In this document: piece after piece, positions 1 through 9,481 of the stretch
Numbering within the stretch: position 1 is the stretch's first letter
Layout: each line of letters begins with the position of its first letter
DNA from: Baffinella frigidus
Taxonomy: Eukaryota > Cryptophyceae > Cryptomonadales > Baffinellaceae
Length of the DNA: 11,711 nucleotides
Direction of reading: 5' to 3'
Assembly: GCA_026770585.1 (NCBI GenBank)
Contig: MU646752.1
Location: forward strand, 241,282-252,992
The notes under the pieces: model-generated
Seen by the model: the letters and a program-made list of their open reading frames with translations, nothing else
Told to the model about the DNA's origin: nothing
The model's database searches: none
Made by a program: the position numbers and the translations under genes

Positions 1-700
1 GGGAGTTTGGAGGGTGTTGCGTTGGGGGGGTGAGGAGGGTGGGGTGGGGTGTACAGAACATTTAGAAATTTAATTTACATGATGCAATTCAGTGGATGCG
101 CATAAAATCACACACTCCTGGGCTGTACATGGGGTAACCTAGAGGGGTATGCCATACCTCGAATTCAAGAACACGTCCCCCCCCTGGGACCTCCCTAGGC
201 TCCTAAGAAAGGCCTGCTGAAGGGTGCGTGTTCATACATTCGAGGTACCCCTGCACCCTACACAGCGGGCAACAAAGGGATTTTCGACCCAAATCGGGCC
301 ACCTTTCCGTTGACTTATCCATAGGAACCCCCCTATGCCCCTACGGGTTGCAAACCGTAGGGTCGTAGGTCTTATCGCCTAAGGGTTATTCAAAATCCCT
401 TGGAAGTCCGCTGTGTGGGGTGTCTCGGATGCAAGAAAACGGTACGACCCAAGGGATAGGTCGACTGTAGGACCCTAACCGGCCCGGTCCAACCCCCCCC
501 CATCTCGACTGCAGGAATCCGCACCCCACCGCAGGGCAGGACCACGGAAGGACCCTAGGGATAGGTCGACTGTAGGACCCTAGGAGGATGTGGATTCTTG
601 TTTTGAGAGACCATATGCATGTGCGGAGAATGTTTGTGAGGTTCTGCAGTCCGGGGGGAAACGGGGTTTATTGATTGCACGCGCACGAAAGAGGTCCTAA
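1..700. other. Left region, no gene seen; short direct repeats and a hairpin
   Basis: G-run-rich start, then GGACCCTA-like sequence. A 25-bp segment (gggataggtcgactgtagga plus cccta) occurs at 453-477 and again at 558-582. A hairpin of 8 bp (ccctacgg/ccgtaggg) lies at 339-362. 625-687 is a diverged copy of 1212-1274. I see no coding motif. Confidence 0.6.
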
Positions 701-1013
701 GAGGAGGCAATTTCTTATGAGCGAGGTACCCCTATCCCTTAAGTGGCCAGTAGGCGCATACGCCCTATCGTAGGGCCCTAGGACCTCCTAGGACCTCTTG
801 CGGGTCAAATTTGACCGCCTGGCCACTTGAGGGATAGCGGTCACACACAGGGTGTCCGCTGCAGTATCGGTGTCCGCCAGATACTGCAGTATCTGGCGGA
901 CGCCCTGTGTGGCGATCTCACAAAATATTGGTGCGGTGCGGATGAAGAAACCAAGCCACCGCGTTGTGTGTGACCGCTACAGGGGTACCTCGCTCATAAG
1001 AAACCTCCTCCCC
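701..1013. mobile_element. MITE-like element with 23-bp perfect terminal inverted repeats
   Basis: Positions 711-733 and 981-1003 are perfect inverted copies (tttcttatgagcgaggtacc plus cct), with further imperfect pairing outward through gaggagg. Nested inside are inverted pairs 729-747/819-837, 836-849/965-978 and a perfect palindrome at 872-901. There is no transposase, so if mobile it is non-autonomous. Confidence 0.65.
872..901. repeat. Perfect 30-bp palindrome
   Basis: gtccgccagatactg at 872-886 is followed directly by its exact reverse complement at 887-901. It has no spacer and forms the innermost part of the 701-1013 element. 845-860 also resembles one arm, so alternative pairings exist. 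Confidence 0.8.
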
Positions 1014-1077
1014 CTAGAAACCTACAGTAGGTCTATGCCTAGCTAGGGCCCTATGGTGGTCCGGGGGGAGGGGGGGT

Positions 1078-1099
1078 TATGAGCGAGGTACCCCTGTAC
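1078..1099. repeat. Third copy of the TIR sequence of the 701-1013 element
   Basis: Reads ttatgagcgaggtacccctg, identical over 20 bp to the left TIR at 714-733 and in the same orientation. It suggests a second, truncated element or an extended inverted-repeat unit. Confidence 0.65.
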
Positions 1100-1304
1100 C
1101 TGGCAGAGTTCGAGAAGCGTTCCTGCAGAGCTCTTACAGCACTGATTCTCCAGCTCGATCGCCATTGGTGTGTGTATGCCCCCAACGACCAACACAGGTC
1201 TGTGCCGATGTGGAGAATATTTATGAGGTTCTGTAGTCCAGGGGGATGTGGCGTTTATTGAATGCACACGTACGTCGCGCACACGACACTTTGCTGACAA
1301 GATA

Positions 1305-1410
1305 CATGTTTCGGACGTCACCATCGCGGAAACAGCGCTTCTCTCGTCGCTTCGAGAGAAACGATGTTCAAGAGAAGCGATGTCCACGCGATGGTGACAT
1401 CAGAAACATG
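1305..1410. repeat. Long imperfect hairpin
   Basis: 1305-1328 and 1387-1410 pair at 22 of 24 positions (catgtttc, then gtcaccatcgcg). Inside, cgcttctct (1336-1344) pairs with agagaagcg (1371-1379), and a smaller alternative hairpin ctctcg/cgagag sits at 1341-1358. Confidence 0.65.
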
Positions 1411-1456
1411 CATTTTATTTGCAAAGTGTCTCTAGGGCAAAGACTCGCTTAACCCT

Positions 1457-1669
1457 TCACATAAGGTCAAGCACCATCCGCAGCACCTCTGGTTCGAGCC
1501 ACCGCACCAAGGACGTCGCGCCTAGCCGCTCATGGTGCCCCATCGCAAATGCAACGCTCCGGAGCTCTTCAGAAGGCTGGTCTAAAAGGAATTCCATGTA
1601 AAATTCACAGGGTCCCTGTCCGGCATAAGGCCACGGATCGACTGCAGGCCAGTCACCATACGGATCCAT
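1457..1669 (-). CDS. Small minus-strand ORF or terminal exon, function unknown
   Basis: From ATG at 1669, this reads 70 codons (MDPYGDWPAVDPWPYAG at the start, RWLEPEVLRMVLDLM at the end) to a stop at 1457. The middle, with EFLLDQPSEELRSVAFAMG and GHHERLG, has the mixed composition of real protein rather than repeat translation. An upstream tgccggcag on the minus strand (AG at 1678-1679 in plus coordinates) could be an acceptor, making this a last exon with the gene start elsewhere. It diverges from the methyltransferase gene. I do not recognise the family and cannot exclude a chance ORF. Confidence 0.35.
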   Translation of the reverse strand: MDPYGDWPAVDPWPYAGQGPCEFYMEFLLDQPSEELRSVAFAMGHHERLGATSLVRWLEPEVLRMVLDLM

Positions 1670-1750
1670 CGCCCCGACCCTCTGCCGGTTCGTTTCAAGG
1701 CAGATGTTCAATCAAGTTTTTTTTTGAACTTTGACCATCAACCTCGCCTC

Positions 1751-1798
1751 ATGGCTGCTCCGAATCCCATCCTGGCGCTCGTGCAGTCCCTTGCACCA
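1751..1798 (+). CDS. Candidate first exon of the methyltransferase (exon A)
   Basis: An ATG at 1751 opens 16 codons beginning MAAPNPILALV and ending at CCA before a possible GT donor (gtggtt) at 1799. The exon would end in phase 0, which fits exon B at 1956. No family motif supports it, the donor is weak, and the first exon could lie further upstream, so this is an inference from position and phase only. Confidence 0.3.
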
Positions 1799-1955
1799 GT
1801 GGTTGGGCCCTCCCCAGAGCGATGGTTGATGGGAAGCGTCACTTTCTGCCCTGGGAGCAGGCCCCGTTGCAACCGCTCAAAATTGCGCCATGGGTCCTGG
1901 AATCCTAAATTTAGGTTGCATGCGCGGCTGACCACACCCTCTGCCTGCACCGCAG

Positions 1956-2079
1956 GTCGCATACAAGGAGTCGAACCTGGAGTCGAACCGCAAGGTCTGG
2001 GACCTGTATGCCAAGGATTGGAGCCCGGATCGCGACTGGGTCGTCAAGATGGCGGGCAACCTCGGGGACGAATGGAAGG
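1956..2079 (+). CDS. Methyltransferase exon B (N-terminal helical part)
   Basis: The acceptor is a strong pyrimidine tract ending caccgcag before GTCGCATACAAG. The exon encodes SNRKVWDLYAKDWSPDRDW and then VVKMAGNLGDEWKG. This W-x-x-YA-x-x-W-S pattern is the kind of N-terminal helix seen just before the SAM-binding core in many class I methyltransferases. The donor is gtgcga at 2080, leaving one base (phase 1) that the two leading bases of exon C complete as GGG. No second copy of this exon is visible in the window. It is the longest recognised exon, at 124 bp. Confidence 0.75.
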
Positions 2080-5000
2080 GTGCGATGTACATCCTGAAAC
2101 GCCCCCTCCTTCTCCTTGTACGCGAATACACCTCCGTTGTCGCACATCGTCGTCCTGGGCGAAGCAACGCGCGCAATTTCACCTACGCGCGATTTCACCC
2201 AGCAGGCTTCCGCGGAGAGGCCCACGCCTCTTGACCGAACAGACCTTTTTCAACCTCCAAATCCCAAACCCCAAACCCCACACCCCAGGGGGCGAGGCGC
2301 TTGCATATGTCGGGGACGAGTGGAGCGATCGCGCGTCCCTGCAAGTCAGCCCCGCCCCCTCCTAGCTCTGCCTGAGTAAAACTCGGCTCACCATAATGCT
2401 CTTCTGTACTGAATTTTCTGCTCTAAATGTGGTTTATGGCGAGCCCAGTTTTACTCAGCGATCGCGCGTCCCTGCAAGTCCCCCCCCCCTCCGACCACAC
2501 TTGACTCACCCTTGACCCACCACACAGCGACTACAATGGGATTTCGTGACTCAAAAGGGGATAAATCCTCAAAAGGGGATTACTCCATAATATCGCAAAG
2601 GGGGATAATCCAGAGGACCATACGGTAGGCCATCCGTAAGGGCATGGGGTTGTTCCTACGGATAGCATAACAGATGCTTTCTTGTTCCTACGGATAGCAT
2701 AACAGGTTCCCACGGATAGCATAACAGAGCATACCAGCGTGGTCAGAATCGGTCAGAGAACCACCAGCCCTCAGAGTGGGAGCAAATCGCCTTTTTTAAC
2801 CCCCTTAATTTGTACTGGAGGCCGCCTGGATCCGGCGGCCTGTGGTACGAATCAGGGGTCTCGACCAAGAGGATTTGCTCCCACTCTGATGGCTGGTGAA
2901 ATGCCTTCGAGGCGCTCGCGTACGTCGGGGACGAGTTCATATGGAAACCCTTAAAATTTACATACTAAATTTCAATCAAAATTACTGCACGTTTGCTTTG
3001 ATATTACTATTAAAGATCGTTCCGTGTAGTAAATTTCATATTCCATAGGACCATACGGTAGACCATCCGTATGGGCATGGGGTTGTTCCTACGGATAGCA
3101 TAACCGACGCGTGGTCAGAATCGGTCAGAGAATGCCTTCGAAGGCGAGGCGCTCGCGCAACCACGCCAGAGTCTTGGAAGGGGTCGCCAAAAGTCAATCT
3201 CCCCTTCAAGATAGTGGTTTTCAAAAGTCAACAACCGCACTCAGATGCGGTTTAAAAAAATCAACCCCCTCCTGCACTCTGGCGTGGCAGCAACCCTTAG
3301 CAGCTTATACCGGATCCTTGCAAGTATTCGGGTTTTTTTTTGGTATTAAATCTTTCCTATGACCCTACGGTAGGAAAACCTAGGGTCCTATAATTGCTGA
3401 CGAGAAATGCCCAGGAGATTTCCTTGATTCGGCTGAAATTTACTACAGTACCCGATCCGGATGTAAGCTGCTACGGGTTGCTGGTGGTCGGGGACGAGTG
3501 GGGCGATCGCGCGTCCCTGCAAGTCCAGTGCCAGCCAGGATCTTTCACCTTAATTCACCAAAGCTGATCCTCGGCAGTAAGTTGCCATTTCGTTTAGATG
3601 GACCGGCTCTGGGAGCCGGCATTTGACTTAAGGCTGTGGTTTTCAGGGGGAGTTGACTTGGGTGGAATGGTCTGGCTCGGAGTGAAGTCAGCCCCGCCTC
3701 CCCACTCCAGGCTGACCGTGATTGCACACAGCGGAGTTTTTTTTTCGATCCTGAATTCGCATTATTTCAACGGAGTAGGTTTTGTACCAGCACCACTTTC
3801 CATCCAGTCCTGGGAAGCTGCCTCCTTGATTGATCTTGATCCCACCGAGTTCATCTCCTCAAAAGTATTAATTAATTACTTTTGGCGCAACGAAATTTAC
3901 TACACAAATGCTTTACTATTACTTTTATGAACAAACCGTGTGGTAATTTTCGTTACTCAAAAGCAATTGATTAATACTTTTATGGAGATTAGAGTGCAGC
4001 CGACCATCCTAACCCCTCAACGTTGGTCAACTAAGTGCTGGATTCTCGCTCAACCCTAAACTCTAAACCCCACGCTCTACACCCGAAACCCTAAAGCCGC
4101 AACCCTCAACTGAGTGCTGGATTCTCGCGGCGGCAGAGGCTGCTAAACCCTTAACTCTAAACCCCACACTCCACACGGTGGGCTACGAGGCTTTCGGTTC
4201 CCCTAGATTTCGCGGCGACGTTACCAAATTTGCATTAGAAAATCTTTCAAGTTAACTGCCCACAGGGTAAGTTGACTTTTGATGAAAGGTCCGGAGTCCA
4301 CTGTGTGGCTTCACCCTGAACCCCAAAGGCGCAACCCTAAAGTGAGTGGTGGATTCTCGCGGCGGCAGAGGGTGCTGGACGACTTCCTGCTGCCCTACGT
4401 TTCTCCAGGGTCCGTTTATGCCTTGGGGTTTGGGGTGTGGGGTTTGGGGTTTGAAGTTTGGGGTTTGGGGTTTGGGGTTTGGGGTTTGGGGTTTGGGGTT
4501 TGGGTTTTGAAGTTTGGGGTTTGGGGTTTGGGGTTTGGGGATTGGGGATTGGGGTTTGGGGTTTGGGGTTTGGGGATTGGAGTTTGGGGTTTGGGGTTTA
4601 GTGTTCATGGATTCAGGTACTCCCAGGGTGAAGGATTTATGGATTCAGGTACCCCTCGAGCATATAACCCCTAAACCCTAAACCCTAAACCCTAAACCCT
4701 GAACCCTAAACCCTAAACCCTAAACCCTAAACCCTAAACCCTAAACCCTAAACCCTAAACCCTAAACCCGACCCCCCCCCCCGAGCATACGTGTTGCCTG
4801 GGCTGGTCAAACTTGCGCTTTGTTCTTGACGTCTCTCCAGGGTGAGTTTGTGGCTTGGTGTTTGGTGTTTGGGGTTTGGGGGGTATCGATTCAGGCACCC
4901 CCAAGCATACTTTGTTGCCTGGGCTCGGGTTCGTCGGAGAGGGCGCGAGCACCGTTGGAGCCATTGGCGCACACAGACGTTGGAGCCATTGGCGCATGTG

Positions 5001-8000
5001 TGTTTTTGCCGATCCTAGAAACCCTGCTTCTCTTTTCAGACAACCACTTAGCAGCCACCGGGGGCTTCACGGATACAGTCCATCTTAACGATGTGTACTA
5101 GAATCTTATCCACTGCCCTAGAACCCAACCGGAATTTGACCTTGAAGTCAAGGTGAAAAGGTCCTCGGTCGCTGCTGAGTGGTGAGGATACTGCCCTGGC
5201 AGGGGCGTGGTCGCAGAAATCGGATCAGGCGGGGGCCGCATAGCTTCGCGGTACGCCTCCCCCCACCTACCGAGCGAGGACGGGACACAATCTACCGAGC
5301 GAGGACGGCACACAATCTACCGAGCGAGGACGGGACACAATTTTAAAAACTTTGACCTGAATCCTGAAGGAAATGGGCTTTTAAAATGAAAAGCCAGGAC
5401 CGGAATCCCGGTCCTGACTGTCTTTTATGTGCCGAGTTGGCTCGACAGCGGCCCTCCCTTTTGTTTTCGTAGCCACCCTGGAGGCAACATTAGGGTATTT
5501 TGAACCTCCCAAAAGTCAACCCCCCTTGAGATGCGGCCAGATCCGGCCGCCTCCCCCCATCCCTCCCAAGGGCTAGGTACGTGCGCCCTCGCCCCCCCCC
5601 TCTCCCAGCAGCAAGGTGCGTCTGCCCTTGCTTCACGCACTCCCGCCAGAAATGGCTTCCGAGGGTGTTTGGCCTATCCCACGCTAGTCCCAACACTCTC
5701 GCAGCTTTCCACCGCCGAGCCGCCGCGGGCAAGGGCCAGCGTGCGCCAATGGCTCCAACGTCTGTGTGCGCCAATGGCTCCAACGGTGCCCGCGCCCTCT
5801 CCGACGAACCTTCTTTTTCTTTTCGTAGCAGATGTGCAAAACCCACTCGAGGCTAGAAGTGTGACTTTTTTACAACAGGGAATCTTTTACAAGTGACGGG
5901 GGAAAAAGAGGTGTGTTGTAATTTTCTCACAAATAGGGGCGTTTGGTCACGTACCTGCGGGAATTCCCGCAGGTCCGTGACCAAGCCTGCCCGTGACTGG
6001 TACTAAATTTAACAACCCCACATTTAAAATGGTCCCATTTCTAGCCTCGAGTGGACGTTCTAGCCCTGCCTGAGCAAAATTGGGCCATCAATGTATTCTA
6101 GTTGCACGTTTGTAATAGATTTACTGTTCTAATTGTATTTTATGGCGAGCTCAGCTTTACTCAGGTAGAGCTAGTCGGCGCCAGCGCCCAGATTCTCAAC
6201 TCGCTGCCTGGCGTCTCCTGCTCTTCTGCTCCGAAAATCCACCCCAGACCCGACCCAACGACAATGCCAGCCAGGATCTTTTACCTTAAGTCACCAAAGC
6301 TGATCCTCGGCAGTAAGTTGCCATTTCGTTCAGATGGACCGGCTCTGGGAGCCGGCATCTGACTTAAGGCTGTGGTTTTCAGGGGGAGTTGACTTGGGTG
6401 AAATGTTCTGGCTCAGGGTGATCTATAGAACGTTCGTGGCGTCTTCGAATGTCACGTCCAGGGACTGTGTAACTCTTCTCGTAAGACTCCTCGATTGGAC
6501 CAGTACCGTATGCGAATTCCCCTGAATTCCTAATTCCCCTGAATTCCTAATTCCCCTGAATTCGCGGGGGTTTTCCCGATGAAGTGATGTTCTGTGAACA
6601 CTGCAGGGTCGTCCCTCTGTGCGGCGTTTCCCACTGCCTCGACATTTCTCGGGAGATGAGCAGACGCTCAAGCAGAGGACTCGAAGTGGATCATATCGAG
6701 GCTAGATGTCGAGCCATTCCCCTCGGCGGACGGTTCAAATTCGAACCGTCTGTCCGAGGAAAGGGCAATCTCAATTCCTCGATTTAATCCACTCCCCACC
6801 CCACAGGGTTGTGCCTCTGTGCGGCACCTTCCACTGCCTCGACATTTCGCGCGAGATGCTCAAAAAGTGCGCCCTCTCACACCCACTAGCCCTTGGAGGT
6901 GGTTCAAACAGTGCTCTGGAACATTTTTGATTTGCTTTGGCAGACCCCCGGATCTGGGGGGGGGGGTCACACTTTGCCTCGACGACGCAGGGCCGTGTGC
7001 CATAGGCGCGCGATCGCGGCTGAATGTTGCGTTGAAAACCGCTCGTTTGCTGTCTCATCTCTTGCCACCTGATCGGTTTTCCATGTTTCGCTGACGCATC
7101 TCACGTGATTTGCGGCGGTGTCCACTGCCTCGACATTTCCCGCGAGATGCTCAACTTGCTCAGAGCAGCTCAAGCGGTGCGCCCAAAACCCTGAACCCTG
7201 AACCCTTTATCCTAAGCCACACACCCTAAACCCTAGACCCTACACTGGGCCTGCCTCGGCTAAGCAGGGTCGTGTGCCATAAAGCGGTGCGACATCTCAC
7301 ACTTTGCCTCGGCGTCAGGTCCTTTGGGGGTTGTAGACCTCCCGGCATATAAGGACACCAACCCTTTCCGCAGGATTTCTCTGCTGTGTTTCGAGTATGG
7401 AACCGTCCAGGGCAGCGCAGGGTGTTGTGGCGTACCCACTCGAGAATGCTGGAGAGACCTATTTACAAGTGGGGTTGTAAACATTTGTACCAGGATAGGG
7501 TATTTCAACCTCGTGACTGTGCTAATTTTGCAGAGTTACGTGACCAATCAACGAAAGTTAATTCACAAATATCCCCTTTTAAAAGCACGTCGGTTTTAGA
7601 TAGGCCCCTCTAGCATTCTCGTGTGGTAGAGCTTGCCGCAGTCGTTGCCGATTTCGAAACAACCTCGAAAAAATAGTTGGGGAGGTTTGTTTTGCAGGGC
7701 GGTGCGTGTACAGGGCTGTATTTGAGCCGGGGAACCCCCTCCTAGCTCTGTCTCAGTCTTTTTGGGATCACCAATTTGGTGAGCCCGGAATCATTGCCAC
7801 TCCAAAGTTGACGGGTTTGTACCGCACACCCAGCTTGTCAACTTGAGAATAGTCGGTCAACCCGAGTGAGGCAGAGTTAGACCTCGATCGATAACGCATC
7901 GCTGTGCGAAATGTTCCCGACTCATCTCTGTGCGATGTGCGGCGTGCGTGCGTTTGAGCAGGGCACGCGAGACCATTTCGAAAGCATTGTGTGCCGCGAT

Positions 8001-9437
8001 TTCGAGGAGATTTCGAAGGGACTGTGAACTAGGGCAGTGCGCGGGCCGGGCTGAATTTGAGGTTCATAAAAGTATTAATTAATTGCTTTGAGGCACCGAA
8101 AATTACTACACGATTTGCTCATAAAAGTAATGGTAAAGCATTTGTGTAATACATTTTGTGGCGCCGAAAGCAATCAATTGATACTTTTGTGGAGATGAAA
8201 TCTGAGATTGATACACCCTTCGTGCAGGGCGCGCGAGGCGATTTCGAAAGCTGGTCTGGATAAGGAGACCACGGTATCAGCCCCTGGCAGCTCAAGTCAA
8301 GTGTTTTGAGCGTACGCCCTGGACCCCTTATCCGTACCCCCTGACTCCGGGGGGTTCCTGGGAATAGGGAGGGTTCGCACCGGTTTTGGGGGTTCAGAGG
8401 ATAGAGATAAGGGTTCCGGTTTTGCAACAAATCCCGAAGCCTCTGCGCCGACGGCAGGTGCATTACACACCGATTGATGACAACCTCCTTCCGAACCACC
8501 AACCTCCTTCCGAACCCCTTATCCCTATCCCTTGAACCCCCAAACAAACCCCCAAACCTCTAAACCGACAGGTGCATTGCACACCGATCTCTTAAGCCCT
8601 AACCCCCTTATGCATATCCCCTAAAGCTCCAAACTTAACCCTACACCTCTCAACCCAAAACCAGGTGCACTATACGCCGATCGACAACAACCTGCTTCCG
8701 GAGCCTCTCGCCGACTCTCTCGACTTCGTATACGTACGTCCTCACCTTTTATTGCTTCATATACGTACGTCCACAACTTCAGATACGTACGTCCACTCAT
8801 TTACAGCGACACGCTCGACTTTGTATACGTACGTCCTCACCTTTGCTTGCTTCATATACGTACGTCCTCACCGTTATTTATTGCTCGCATATACGTACCT
8901 CCTCACCGTTATATATATTGCTCTCATATACGTACGTCCATAACTTTTTCGTTGCTCACCATGTTTATGGTGACCACGTTTATTGCTCTCGCTCTTACGT
9001 ACGAGATCGACAACAACCTGCTTCCGGAGCCTCTCACCGACGCGCTCGACTTCGTAAACGTAATCCCTAAACCCTTAACCCTAAACGTTGTCCACACCGG
9101 TTATTGTTCTCGCACCACGTTTATTGCCACCACGTACATTCCTCTCGCCTCGCCCGACCGGGAAGGGCGCACGCCCTAATTCCGGGGCCAACTTCCGGTG
9201 GCACACTCGTCTTAACTTCCGGTGGCACGCTCGTGACGGACAACCCACCCTGGTGGGATGCATAACTCCCACAGGAGTTGTTCGTCGCTCAAACCCCATA
9301 ATTATCTCGAGTTGAAACCCCCTTGTCATCTCGATATCTCTGCAGGCGTTCGACACGTTCCCGCACTGCGACATACGCGAGACAGCGACATTGCTAGAGA
9401 CATCGATAGAGCCAGAGGCAGAGACAGCGACACAGAC

Positions 9438-9481
<44 letters not shown>

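Larger units (their letters stand above)
625..1274. repeat. 63-bp diverged direct repeat flanking the 701-1013 element
   Basis: 625-687 and 1212-1274 align at a constant offset of 587 with shared segments such as gaggttctg-agtcc and tttattga-tgcac. The repeat brackets the TIR element. Confidence 0.55.
2614..3104. repeat. 58-bp direct repeat pair with a tandem GTTCCTACGGATAGCATAAC unit
   Basis: 2614-2671 and 3047-3104 differ at two positions (aggaccatacggtag at the start). In the first copy the ending ttgttcctacggatagcata is reiterated at about 2682-2705 and, shortened, at 2706-2727. Both copies are followed by gtggtcagaatcggtcagag and an exon C front copy, so they are parts of one larger duplication. 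Confidence 0.65.
4928..5810. repeat. 69-bp inverted repeat pair flanking exon E
   Basis: 4928-4996 and 5742-5810 are inverted copies differing at one position. Each arm contains a tandem duplication of cgttggagccattggcgca. Confidence 0.9.
3529..6421. repeat. 157-bp direct repeat pair (3529-3685 and 6265-6421)
   Basis: The two copies align without gaps, with about eight to nine differences, at an offset of 2736. Each holds a hairpin; in the second copy tcagatg/catctga and ccggctc/gagccgg pair at 6330-6362. The repeats flank exons D and E. Confidence 0.75.

Noticed and set aside
1724-2365. 213-residue plus-strand ORF
   Set aside because: It starts at TTG and mixes a candidate exon A frame, the wrong frame across exon B and the right frame of exon C. 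Spliced exons explain it better.
4252-4674. Long ORFs on both strands rich in PKPQTPN or GFGVWGLG repeats
   Set aside because: They are translations of the TTTGGGG array. The plus-strand one covers exon D only because the frame happens to stay open.
4667-4769. A real chromosome end
   Set aside because: The gene continues on both sides with phase-compatible exons, so the array is interstitial.
5395-5416. Rho-independent terminator
   Set aside because: The window is eukaryotic and the hairpin lies inside an intron with no T-tract immediately after it.
8119-8547. 142-residue minus-strand ORF ending in YYTNALPLLL
   Set aside because: Its C-terminal part is the MITE at 8060-8196 (a similar ending occurs in the 3852-3989 copy), and it runs antisense over exon G and an exon H copy.
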